Source of the DNA: Streptomyces kurssanovii
GTDB lineage: Bacteria; Actinomycetota; Actinomycetes; Streptomycetales; Streptomycetaceae
Assembly (NCBI RefSeq): GCF_014649695.1
Contig: NZ_BMTN01000008.1
Location: 186,001 to 250,000 of the forward strand
Direction: 5' to 3'
Length of the DNA: 64,000 nt
Within the stretch, counting starts at the first letter, position 1, and every line of letters begins with the position of its first letter. This document shows positions 18,184 through 26,444 of this stretch, in pieces. The position numbers and the translations under genes were made by a program. The notes below the pieces were generated by a model. The model made no database searches, had not been told where the DNA came from, and worked only from the letters and a program-made list of their open reading frames with translations.

Positions 18184-19829
18184 ACCGCCCACCAGACGGT
18201 GGTGTCGGCGGGCAGCTCCGCCATGTCGTCCACGATCATCACCGTCTCGTTGGCGAGCAGGGTGCGGCCGGGCAGCGGGACGCGGACCGTCGCGCCGGTG
18301 GTGTTGGCGGTGCAGACGAAGCCGTCGCGGCGGAAGGCGAGCACACCCTCGGGGGACTCCAGCCACTCCACGGCCGTCCCGGCGCCGAGGCCCGGGTGCT
18401 CACGGCGCACCGCGAGCGCGCTGCGGTAGAGCTCGAGCGTGGAGCCGGGATCGCCGGTCTGCGCCTCGACGCTCAGGCCGCCCCAGGAGGCGGGCTGCGG
18501 CAGCCAGCTGCCGCCGCTGCCGAAGCCGTACGAGGAGCCTTCCACGGTCCACGGGATCGGCACCCTGCAGCCGTCGCGGAATCCGTCCTGGCCGGCAGCG
18601 CGGAAGAACGACGGGTCCTGGCGCACCTCGTCCGGGAGGTCGGTGACGTCGGGCAGGCCGAGTTCCTCGCCCTGGTAGATGTAGGCGGAGCCGGGCAGGG
18701 CCAGCATCAGCAGCGTCGCGGCGCGGGCCCGGCGCAGACCGAGCTCGCGGTCCCCGGCCGTGCGGAGCTGGGTGCCGAGGCCCGCCGGGTTGGCGAAGCG
18801 GGTGGCATGCCGGGTGACGTCGTGGTTGGACAGCACCCAGGTGGCTGGGGCGTCGACCGGGCGCATCGCGGCGAGCGAGCTGTCGATGACGGCGCGCAGC
18901 TCGTCGGCGTCCCAGGGGGTGCCCAGGTACTGGAAGTTGAACGCCTGGTGGAGCTCGTCGGGGCGCACGTAGTTGGCGGTGCGCTCCACGGTCGGCGTCC
19001 ATGCCTCCGCGACGGCGATGCGGTCGCCCGGGTACTCGTCGAGGATGGTGCGCCAGCTGCGGTAGATCTCGTGCACACCGTCCTGGTCGAAGAACGGCAT
19101 GACATCGTTTCCGAGCAGCTTGACCTGGTCGGTGCCGCCGAGGTCCGGCAGGCCCTCGGCCTTGACCAGGCCGTGGGCGACGTCGACGCGGAATCCGTCC
19201 ACGCCCATGTCGAGCCAGAAGCGCAGGATCGAGCGGAACTCGTCGGCGACGGCCGGGTTGTCCCAGTTGAAGTCGGGCTGCTCCGGGGCGAAGAGGTGCA
19301 GGTACCACTCGCCGTCCTCGGTACGCGTCCAGGCCGGGCCGCCGAAGATGGACTCCCAGTCGTTGGGCGGGAGTTCGCCGTTCGCCCCCTTGCCGGGGCG
19401 GAAGTGGTAGCGGGCCCGCAGCGGGGACCCGGGTCCCTCGCGCAGCGCGCGCTTGAACCACTCGTGCTGGTCGGAGGAGTGGTTGGGGACGAGGTCCACG
19501 ATGATACGCAGACCCAGTTCATGGGCGTCGCGGATCAGCGCGTCGGCGTCGAGGAGCGTGCCGAACATCGGGTCGATGGCACGGTAGTCGGCGACGTCGT
19601 AACCGGCGTCGGCCTGCGGGGACGCGTAGAAGGGGCTGAGCCAGACGGCGTCGACACCGAGGTCCTTCAGGTACGGCAGTCTGCTGCGCACGCCTTCGAG
19701 ATCGCCCATGCCGTCGCCGTTCCCGTCGGCGAAGCTGCGCGGATAGACCTGGTAGATCACCGCGTCGCGCCACCAGCCCGTGTGCGTGCCGGACGTGGGG
19801 GCGGCGGGGGCAGCAAGGTGCTGGGTCAT
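18180..19829 (-). CDS. cytoplasmic GH13 alpha-glucosidase
   Basis: 549 residues without a signal peptide. GH13 oligo-1,6-/alpha-1,4-glucosidase type: AVIYQVYPRSFAD at the start, VDLVPNH (111-117), GFRVDVAHG (212-220, nucleophile D216), acid/base E275 in AEAW and SNHD (334-337). It should hydrolyse imported maltodextrins to glucose inside the cell. The residue after the VDLVPNH motif is Ser, and the DVAHG nucleophile motif fits maltose-active members, but alpha-1,4 versus alpha-1,6 preference cannot be settled by eye. It follows malG by 83 nt and overlaps the downstream regulator by 4 nt. Confidence 0.9.
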   Translation of the reverse strand: MTQHLAAPAAPTSGTHTGWWRDAVIYQVYPRSFADGNGDGMGDLEGVRSRLPYLKDLGVDAVWLSPFYASPQADAGYDVADYRAIDPMFGTLLDADALIRDAHELGLRIIVDLVPNHSSDQHEWFKRALREGPGSPLRARYHFRPGKGANGELPPNDWESIFGGPAWTRTEDGEWYLHLFAPEQPDFNWDNPAVADEFRSILRFWLDMGVDGFRVDVAHGLVKAEGLPDLGGTDQVKLLGNDVMPFFDQDGVHEIYRSWRTILDEYPGDRIAVAEAWTPTVERTANYVRPDELHQAFNFQYLGTPWDADELRAVIDSSLAAMRPVDAPATWVLSNHDVTRHATRFANPAGLGTQLRTAGDRELGLRRARAATLLMLALPGSAYIYQGEELGLPDVTDLPDEVRQDPSFFRAAGQDGFRDGCRVPIPWTVEGSSYGFGSGGSWLPQPASWGGLSVEAQTGDPGSTLELYRSALAVRREHPGLGAGTAVEWLESPEGVLAFRRDGFVCTANTTGATVRVPLPGRTLLANETVMIVDDMAELPADTTVWWAV

Positions 19830-19912
19830 GTCATCCCTGGAGGTGATGGGGTGGGGTGCGACGCCGGCCCGGGGATCAGGCACGGACCGGCGTCGCCGCT
19901 TCATACGAGTGG

Positions 19913-20764
19913 TCAGCCCTTGACGGCACCGGCGGACATACCGGTCACCAGATGCCGCTGGGCGAAGAGGAACACGAGCGCGGCCGGGATGGCGATGAGC
20001 ACGGAGGCCGCCGCCATCGGGCCCCACTGGGCGCCGTACTGGTTGACGAACTTCTGCAGACCGCCCGCGAGCGTCAGGTTCTCGTCGCCGACCATGAAGG
20101 CGGAGGCGTAGGCCACCTCGCCCCATGCGGTGATGAACGAGTAGAACGCGGTGACCGCGATGCCGGGCTTGGCGAGCGGCAGGATCAGCCGCCAGAACGT
20201 GCCGAACGGCGTGAGCCCGTCGACCTGGCCCGACTCGTCGATCTCCATCGGGATGGTGTCGAAGAAGCCCTTCATCATCCACGCGCAGAACGGGACGGCG
20301 ATGGTCAGGTACGTGACGACCAGGCCCACCGGCTGGTTGAGCAGCCCCATCGTGGCCATGATGTTGTAGATCGGCACGATCAGGACCGCGACCGGGAACA
20401 TCTGGGTGATGAGCAGGGTCCACATCAGTCCGCGCTTGCCGGGGAACCGGAAGCGGCTGACCGCGTAGCCGGTGGTCGCGGAGACGAAGACGCCGAGGAC
20501 GGTGGTGAGGCCCGCGATCAGCAGCGAGTTGCCGAACCAGGTGAGGAATTCGGTGTTCTCGAGCAGGTCGGTGTAGTTCGCGAGGGTCGTTTCCTTCACG
20601 AAGTCCGTGGTGATCGCGTACTTCGCCGGCTTGAGGGAGGTCAGGAAGACCCACAGCACCGGGAAGACGGCGATCACGGAGGCCACGATGAGGGTGGCGT
20701 GCAGACCGACGGAGGCCAGCGGCGAACGGCGGCCGCGTCGGGAGGTGTTCACGGCGGTGGTCAC
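19913..20764 (-). CDS. malG: maltodextrin ABC transporter permease MalG
   Basis: 283 residues with six predicted membrane helices, beginning SVGLHATLIVASVIAVFPVLW. The EAA loop that contacts the ATPase reads EIDESGQVDGLTPFGTFWRL about 80 residues from the C-terminus. The C-terminal AGAVKG is typical of MalG/CUT1 permeases. The GTG start overlaps the malF stop as GTGA. No ATPase gene is present; Streptomyces CUT1 importers share the multitask ATPase MsiK, encoded elsewhere. Confidence 0.92.
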   Translation of the reverse strand: MTTAVNTSRRGRRSPLASVGLHATLIVASVIAVFPVLWVFLTSLKPAKYAITTDFVKETTLANYTDLLENTEFLTWFGNSLLIAGLTTVLGVFVSATTGYAVSRFRFPGKRGLMWTLLITQMFPVAVLIVPIYNIMATMGLLNQPVGLVVTYLTIAVPFCAWMMKGFFDTIPMEIDESGQVDGLTPFGTFWRLILPLAKPGIAVTAFYSFITAWGEVAYASAFMVGDENLTLAGGLQKFVNQYGAQWGPMAAASVLIAIPAALVFLFAQRHLVTGMSAGAVKG

Positions 20765-21771
20765 CAGACTTCTCCCTGCTTGCGAAGGACTCGCCGGTAG
20801 ACCGCGGCGAAGAGCATCAACAGGACGAGGATCAGTACGCCCCACGTGGACGACTGGGCGAAGTCCCGCGGGCTGATCTCGAAGGCGAACTTGTACGCCT
20901 GGGTGACCAGGATCTGCGTCGCCTCGCCGGGCCCGCCCCGGGTGAGCAGGAAGATCACCGGGAACATGTTGAACGTCCAGATGGTGCTCAGCAGGATCAC
21001 GGTGGTGCTCACGGAACGCAGTCCGGGCAGGGTGATGTTGCGGAACCGCTGCCAGGCGCTCGCGCCGTCCATCTCGGCGGCCTCGTACAGCTCGCCGGGG
21101 ATGGACTGGAGGCCGCCGAGGAGGGCGACCATCATGAACGGCACACCGAGCCAGACGTTGACGGCGATCACCGAGAACTTGGCCCAGGTCGGGTCGTTCA
21201 GCCACGGCACGGCGTCGATGCCGCCGCCCGCGAGGATCTTGTTGAGAAGTCCGTTGTCCTGGTTGTAGAGGAAGCGCCAGGCGAAGACGGAGACGAAGCC
21301 GGGCACCGCCCAGGGCAGGATCAGCAGCATCCGGTAGAAGGAGCGGCCGGCGATCCTGCGGTTGAGCATGTTGGCGAGGCCGAGGCCCATGACGAAAGTG
21401 ACCGAGACGCAGGCCACCGTCCACACCAGCGTCCAGCCGAGCGTGCCGAGGAACTGGTCGCCGGTCAGGGCCTCCGTGTAGTTGTCCAGGCCCACGAACT
21501 CGTAGGTCGCGGGAATCTCGTTGACGCCGATACTCCGGGCGACGTTCCGCTCGTTCGCGTCCGTCAGCGACAGGTAGACGCCGCGGAACAGCGGGTAGCC
21601 GATGATCACGGCGATCACGACGGTCACCGGGGCGACCATCGCCCAGGCGTACCAGTGTGTGGAGAGGGAACGCTTGAGCTTCGTCTCGGGCTTGCCAGTA
21701 CCGCGGCTCCGGCCGCGGGCGACATCGCCCGCGGCCTTCGCCATCGACTGGCTGCTGGTGTCCACAGCCAT
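20761..21771 (-). CDS. malF: maltodextrin ABC transporter permease MalF
   Basis: 336 residues. A polar N-terminus of about 35 residues is followed by six membrane helices, the first near WYAWAMVAPVTVVIAVIIGY. The EAA loop reads YEAAEMDGASAWQRFRNITL. It pairs with MalG to form the CUT1 channel for maltodextrins. The gap to malE is 19 nt, and the 3' end overlaps malG by 4 nt. Confidence 0.92.
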   Translation of the reverse strand: MAVDTSSQSMAKAAGDVARGRSRGTGKPETKLKRSLSTHWYAWAMVAPVTVVIAVIIGYPLFRGVYLSLTDANERNVARSIGVNEIPATYEFVGLDNYTEALTGDQFLGTLGWTLVWTVACVSVTFVMGLGLANMLNRRIAGRSFYRMLLILPWAVPGFVSVFAWRFLYNQDNGLLNKILAGGGIDAVPWLNDPTWAKFSVIAVNVWLGVPFMMVALLGGLQSIPGELYEAAEMDGASAWQRFRNITLPGLRSVSTTVILLSTIWTFNMFPVIFLLTRGGPGEATQILVTQAYKFAFEISPRDFAQSSTWGVLILVLLMLFAAVYRRVLRKQGEVW

Positions 21772-21790
21772 CAGCCGGCCAACCTTCCTG

Positions 21791-23065
21791 TTACTTCCAG
21801 TCCTTCAGGAGCTTGCGGTAGGCGTCGCCCGCCGCCTTCGCGCCCTTCTCCGGGGTGGTCTGGCCGGTGAGGACCTTGGTGTACTCGGTCACGAGCGGAG
21901 CGAAGAGGCTGCCCGTCTCGGGGATCCAGGGGCGCTCGACGGCCTTGTCGACGACCGGGCGGAAGAAGTTGACGATCTCGTTGCTGGCGACACCGGGCTG
22001 CGAGTAGACCGAGGTGCGGGTCGGGAGCAGGTTGAGCTCCTTGGCGACCTGGGCCTGGGTCTCGGCGGAGGTCATGTACTCGGTGAAGGCGTACGAGGCG
22101 TCCAGGTTCTTGGAGCCCGCGTAGACCGCGAGGTTGTGGCCGCCCTGCGGGGCGCCCTGACCGGCCGAGCCGGCGGGCACGGGGGCGACACCGAGGTTGG
22201 CCTTGTCGGTGAACTCCGGGCCTGCGTAGGTGTCGGCGACGGCCCACGGGCCGTTGATCATCATGGCGACCTTGCCTTCCTTGAAGGCGGTCTGCATGTT
22301 GTTCCAGCCGTCGGTGGCGTCGGTCTTCGCGGCACCGGAGGTGACCAGGTCCTTGACGACCTTCATCGCCTTGACACCGGCCTCGTTGTCGACGGTGATG
22401 CTCTTGTTCTTCGCGTCGACCAGGTCGCCGCCCTCGCCGTAGAGGAAGGAGAGGAACCAGTAGGCGTCGTCGCCGCGCAGGTAGAGGCCGGTCTTGCCGG
22501 TCTTGTCCTTGATGGCGGCGGAGACGGTCTTCAGCTCGTCGATGGTCTTGGGGACCTCGACACCGGCCTCCTTGAAGATCTTCTTGTTGTAGAAGATGCC
22601 CATGGAGTCGATGACCTGCGGCGCGGCGTAGGTCTTGCCGTTGTACTTGGTGGAGGCCGCGGCCTGCTTGAGGAAGTCGTCCTCGTCCTTCAGCGCGGCG
22701 GTGCCGTCGAGCGGCGCGAGGTAGCCGAGGTCGGCGAACTCAGGGGTCCAGGCGACCTCGGAGCGGATGACGTCGGGGGCGCCGGAGCCGGACTGGGCGG
22801 CGTTCTTGAACTTGTTCTGCGCCTCACCGAACGGCACGTTGACGTACTTGACGGTGACCTTCGGGTGCTTCTTGGTGAAGTCCTCGGCGATCTTCTTGAA
22901 GACCTTGTCCTCGCTGCCGACCGTCGAGGTGTCCCACCAGGTGACCGTGCCGCTGAGCTCGCCCGAGCTCTTGTTACCGGTGTCGCCGCTGTCGTCCCCG
23001 CCGCACGCCGTCGCCGACACGGCCAGTGCCGAGACCAGAGCGATGGCCGCTATGCCACGCCGCAT
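21791..23065 (-). CDS. malE: maltodextrin-binding lipoprotein MalE
   Basis: 424 residues. A lipoprotein signal peptide has its lipid-attachment Cys at 21 (SATAC), so the protein is anchored on the outer face of the membrane. The mature part is a cluster-B sugar-binding protein with GTVTWWDTS at the start, the conserved AMMINGPWAV in the middle and YAGSKNLDASYAFTEYM near the end. It delivers maltose and maltodextrins to MalFG. First gene of the operon malE-malF-malG-glucosidase-lacI; upstream repeats suggest repression by MalR and its paralogue. Confidence 0.93.
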   Translation of the reverse strand: MRRGIAAIALVSALAVSATACGGDDSGDTGNKSSGELSGTVTWWDTSTVGSEDKVFKKIAEDFTKKHPKVTVKYVNVPFGEAQNKFKNAAQSGSGAPDVIRSEVAWTPEFADLGYLAPLDGTAALKDEDDFLKQAAASTKYNGKTYAAPQVIDSMGIFYNKKIFKEAGVEVPKTIDELKTVSAAIKDKTGKTGLYLRGDDAYWFLSFLYGEGGDLVDAKNKSITVDNEAGVKAMKVVKDLVTSGAAKTDATDGWNNMQTAFKEGKVAMMINGPWAVADTYAGPEFTDKANLGVAPVPAGSAGQGAPQGGHNLAVYAGSKNLDASYAFTEYMTSAETQAQVAKELNLLPTRTSVYSQPGVASNEIVNFFRPVVDKAVERPWIPETGSLFAPLVTEYTKVLTGQTTPEKGAKAAGDAYRKLLKDWK

Positions 23066-23181
23066 GTGAACTCCTTCAACTGATCCCGGAAGGGCGGAGG
23101 CGAAGAGCTGCCTCCCGCCGTCCGCTCCCTCGCGGTGCCGGGTTGCCAGGAACGTAACAGGGCTGAAAACGCTCCGAAAGA

Positions 23182-23204
23182 CCTTGCGGCAAATTTCTGC
23201 AAGG
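23182..23204. promoter_or_regulatory. MalR-type inverted repeat upstream of malE
   Basis: CCTTGC (23182-23187) and GCAAGG (23199-23204) form an inverted repeat around an A/T-rich centre, 117-139 nt before the malE start. The half-sites match those before the amylase gene. Confidence 0.6.
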
Positions 23205-23309
23205 ACGGGTGATCGTTACATCCGCGTGTCCGGAGAGTTGCCGAAGGATCGCTTGACACCCTCCCCGGGACCGGACCACGCCCAGGGTGCGGCCGTGGGC
23301 GGGCCCGTC

Positions 23310-23334
23310 GCAAGCACTCCGCAAGGCTTTGCAG
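23310..23334. promoter_or_regulatory. phased GCAAG repeats between malE and malR
   Basis: GCAAG at 23310 and 23321 and TTGCAG at 23329 give spacings near 10-11 bp, the same format as upstream of the amylase gene. The position suits control of malR itself or of both divergent genes. The whole 394-nt gap (23066-23459) otherwise holds promoters only. Confidence 0.5.
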
Positions 23335-23459
23335 CGATGTGACGGGTTTCATGCCTCCGGGCGCCCCGCCGACGGCGCCGGCCGCGACATGAGGCGATGA
23401 ACCTGCCGATTCCCGCACCTGGTGGGCAATCCGACGTACGCCCGGTACAGTCCACTCCC

Positions 23460-24506
23460 ATGACCGCGCGGCTCGCCGACATCGCAGCCCAGGCGGGGGT
23501 CAGTGAAGCCACAGTCAGCCGCGTGCTCAACGGCAAGCCGGGCGTGGCCGCGGCCACCCGCGAATCCGTCCTTGCCGCCCTCGACGTACTCGGCTACGAA
23601 CGTCCGGTGCGGCTGCGGCAGCGCAGCGCGGGACTGGTCGGGCTGATAACCCCCGAGCTGGACAACCCCATCTTCCCCGCCCTCGCCCAGGTCATCGGCC
23701 AGGCCCTGACCCGTCAGGGATACACCCCGGTGCTCGCGACCCAGACCCCCGGCGGGTCCACGGAGGACGAGCTCACCGAGATGCTCGTGGACCGCGGCGT
23801 CTCCGGCATCATCTTCGTCTCCGGACTGCACGCCGACACCACCGCCGACATGCAGCGCTACGACCAGCTGCGTGCCAAGGGCGTCCCGTACGTCCTGGTC
23901 AACGGCTTCTCGCCGAAGGTGCAGGCCCCCTTCGTCTCCCCCGACGACCGGGCCGCGATGCACCTCGCCGTGACCCACCTGGCCTCGCTCGGGCACACGA
24001 GGATCGGCCTCGCGCTCGGCCCCAGGCGGTTCGTGCCGGTGCTGCGCAAGATCGAGGGCTTCCAGCTCGCCATGGAGGAGCGGCTCGGGCTGTCGCCCGA
24101 GGAGTCGCAGGAGCTGATCCAGCACTCCCTCTACACCCTCGAGGGCGGCCAGGCCGCCGCGGCCGCTCTGATCGCCAAGGGCTGCACCGCGATCGCCTGC
24201 GCCAGCGACATGATGGCGCTCGGCGCCATCAGGGCGGCGCGGCAGCAGGGGCTCCACGTGCCGAGGGACATCTCGGTGGTCGGTTTCGACGACTCGCCGC
24301 TCATAGCGTTCACCGACCCGCCGCTGACCACCATCCGCCAGCCCGTCCAGGCGATGGGGCAGGCGTCGGTACGCGCGCTCCTCGAGGAGATAGGGGGCAC
24401 ACCCGCCCCGCACAGCGAGTTCGTGTTCATGCCGGAGCTGGTGGTCCGCGGTTCGACCGCCTCTGCGGCCAAGCGGACCCCGGACCAGGACGGAGCCGGC
24501 GCGTGA
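23460..24506 (+). CDS. malR: maltose operon repressor MalR (LacI family)
   Basis: 348 residues. The HTH is at the very N-terminus (TARLADIAAQAGVSEATVSRVL) with hinge ALDVLGYERP, then a sugar-sensing domain (TPELDNPIFPALAQV, FVSGLHADTT, SVVGFDDSPLIAF). It is divergent from malE, the classic position of malR in Streptomyces. The start is ATG at 23460; an upstream in-frame ATG 63 nt earlier would add 21 residues of proline-rich, unconserved sequence. The stop overlaps the GTG of the following sugar kinase gene. Confidence 0.92.
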   Translation: MTARLADIAAQAGVSEATVSRVLNGKPGVAAATRESVLAALDVLGYERPVRLRQRSAGLVGLITPELDNPIFPALAQVIGQALTRQGYTPVLATQTPGGSTEDELTEMLVDRGVSGIIFVSGLHADTTADMQRYDQLRAKGVPYVLVNGFSPKVQAPFVSPDDRAAMHLAVTHLASLGHTRIGLALGPRRFVPVLRKIEGFQLAMEERLGLSPEESQELIQHSLYTLEGGQAAAAALIAKGCTAIACASDMMALGAIRAARQQGLHVPRDISVVGFDDSPLIAFTDPPLTTIRQPVQAMGQASVRALLEEIGGTPAPHSEFVFMPELVVRGSTASAAKRTPDQDGAGA

Positions 24507-25423
24507 GCGGTCCCTCCTACGACGTCCTGGTCGTCGGCGGCACCGGCGTGGACACGATCGTCCGCGTCGACGCTCTGGAAGTACCGCCGGGCGACTCCCT
24601 GTTCGTCCCCCCGGTGCGCGACTACGTGGGCCACACCGGCAACGGGGTGGCGCTGGGCTGGCGGGCGCTGGGGCTCGCCACCAAGTTCATCGACTTCCTG
24701 GGCGACGACGTCCAGGGCCGGACGGTGCTCGCCGCGTACGAGGAGCACGGCCTCGACTTCAGCCATGTCGTCTCCCCGCACGGCACACCCCGCGGCATCA
24801 ACCTGGTCGATGCGCAGGGCCGCCGCTTCTCCTTCTACGACGGCCGCCACCCCGCCGACCTGCGGCTCCCGCGCGCCTTCTACCTGCCCCACCTGGAGCG
24901 CGCCCGGCACGTCCATCTGTCCATCGTCGGCCACAACCGCGACATGTACGAGGACATCCACCGGCTCGGGATCACCAGCTCCACCGACCTGCACGACTGG
25001 GACGGCCGCAATCCGCACCACCGCGACTACGCCCTCACCTCCGACTACGTCTTCCTGAGCGCCGCCGCGCTGCACGACCGGCTCGGGACGGTGATGAGGG
25101 ACATCGTCGACGAGGGCCGCGCGCGGATCGTCGTGGCGACCGACGGCGCACAGGGCTGCCATCTGCTGGTGCGCGGAGAGGACGAGGTCCGCCACTTCCC
25201 CGCCGTACGCCCCGAACGGCCCGTCGTCGACAGCAACGGGGCCGGGGACGCGTTCGTCACCGCGTTCCTGCACACGCTGTTCGAAGGCGGTGACGTGGAG
25301 CGGTGCGTGCTCGCCGGTTCCGTCTCCGGCGCCTTCGCCTGCGGCTCGGCCGGCACGCACACCGAGTTCATCGGCCTGCCCGAACTGCGCGCCGCGTGCG
25401 CGAGGGCGGCATTCCCCGACTGA
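24503..25423 (+). CDS. PfkB-family carbohydrate kinase
   Basis: 306 residues, ribokinase/PfkB fold. The N-terminal glycine-rich strand is VLVVGGTGVDTIV and the C-terminal signature is DSNGAGDAFVTAFL with the catalytic Asp in GAGD. It phosphorylates a sugar or sugar derivative with ATP; the substrate is not evident. The GTGA overlap with malR means both are translated together, so it is probably part of the maltodextrin response, although glucose itself is not a usual PfkB substrate. Confidence 0.85.
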   Translation: MSGPSYDVLVVGGTGVDTIVRVDALEVPPGDSLFVPPVRDYVGHTGNGVALGWRALGLATKFIDFLGDDVQGRTVLAAYEEHGLDFSHVVSPHGTPRGINLVDAQGRRFSFYDGRHPADLRLPRAFYLPHLERARHVHLSIVGHNRDMYEDIHRLGITSSTDLHDWDGRNPHHRDYALTSDYVFLSAAALHDRLGTVMRDIVDEGRARIVVATDGAQGCHLLVRGEDEVRHFPAVRPERPVVDSNGAGDAFVTAFLHTLFEGGDVERCVLAGSVSGAFACGSAGTHTEFIGLPELRAACARAAFPD

Positions 25424-25465
25424 ACGGGCCGGCCCTGAACGGACCGGCCCTGAACGGCCGCGCCG
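25421..25465 (+). repeat. 15-bp tandem repeat at the kinase stop codon
   Basis: Units at 25421, 25436 and 25451 each start TGAACGG; the first two differ by one base and the third is degenerate. The first TGA is the stop codon of the PfkB gene. This echoes the repeat behind the lacI-type gene at 17134. Confidence 0.7.
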
Positions 25466-25478
25466 CCCGGAGAAATAC

Positions 25479-25521
25479 GCCGGGGCCCGCAGGGCGCCCC
25501 ACGCGCCCCACAGGCCCCGGC
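25479..25521. terminator. hairpin between convergent kinase and cebG
   Basis: Arms 25479-25487 and 25513-25521 (GCCGGGGCC/GGCCCCGGC) pair perfectly around 25 nt. The position suits a bidirectional stop. Confidence 0.55.
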
Positions 25522-25532
25522 TCCCCTGCGTG

Positions 25533-26444
25533 TCAGCTCTTGACCGCCCCCGAGGTGATGCCGCCGACGATGTGCTTGCCCAGGAGGGCGAAGACCAGCA
25601 GCAGCGGCACGGTGGCGATGAACGCGCCGGTCAGCACGATCGCGTGGTTGACGGTGTGGTTGCCGGAGCCGAGCCCGGCGAGGGCCACCTGGAGGGTGGG
25701 GGCGCCGTCCGGCGTGAGGGCGATGAACGGCCAGAAGAAGTCGTTCCACGCCTGCACGAAGATCAGCATGCCGAGGACGGCCATCGCCGGCCGGGCAATG
25801 GGGAAGACGACGTGCCAGATGATGCGCAGGCTGTGCGCGCCGTCCATCCTGGCCGCCTCGATGAGCTCCACGGGCAGCGCCTCGAGCAGGTACTGCCGCA
25901 TGAAGAACACGCCGAAGGCGGCGACCAGGCTGGGAAGGATCACCGACTGCAGCTGGTTGACCCAGCCGAACTCGGTGATCAACTGGTAGAGCGGGATGAC
26001 GCTGAGCTGCGGCGGCACCGTCATCGTCGCCACCACGATCGCCAGGAGCACGTTGCGCCCCTTGAACCGCAGCTTGGCGAAGGCGAACCCGGCGAGCGTC
26101 GCGAACAGCACCGTGCTCGTCGCGACCGCGCCGGCGACGATCGTCGTGTTGATCAGCGCCTCCCCCATGTCCACCTGGTTCCAGGCGATGGAGAGGTTGT
26201 TGAACAGCTCCCGGCCCGGCAGCAGCGGGCTCGGGGCCTGTACGACGCGCTCGCCGGTGTGGGAGGCGGCGACCAGGTTCCAGTACAGCGGGAAGAGGGA
26301 GACGACCGCGGCGAACACCAGCAGCGCGTACGTCAGCGGACCACCGTGGTGCTGACGGCCGGCCTTCTGGCCGAGCCGCCGCCTGCGGCCCCCGGTCGTG
26401 GCGGACGCGGCGGGCGCCGCGGTCCTGTTCAGCACATGGCTCAT
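25533..26444 (-). CDS. cebG: cello-oligosaccharide ABC transporter permease CebG
   Basis: 303 residues, CUT1 permease. A basic N-terminus of about 35 residues is followed by six membrane helices beginning TYALLVFAAVVSLFPLYW. The EAA loop is IEAARMDGAHSLRIIWHVV and the C-terminus SGAVKS. ATG at 26444 overlaps the cebF stop (ATGA). It completes the cellobiose/cellotriose channel; energy should come from MsiK, not encoded here. Confidence 0.92.
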   Translation of the reverse strand: MSHVLNRTAAPAASATTGGRRRRLGQKAGRQHHGGPLTYALLVFAAVVSLFPLYWNLVAASHTGERVVQAPSPLLPGRELFNNLSIAWNQVDMGEALINTTIVAGAVATSTVLFATLAGFAFAKLRFKGRNVLLAIVVATMTVPPQLSVIPLYQLITEFGWVNQLQSVILPSLVAAFGVFFMRQYLLEALPVELIEAARMDGAHSLRIIWHVVFPIARPAMAVLGMLIFVQAWNDFFWPFIALTPDGAPTLQVALAGLGSGNHTVNHAIVLTGAFIATVPLLLVFALLGKHIVGGITSGAVKS

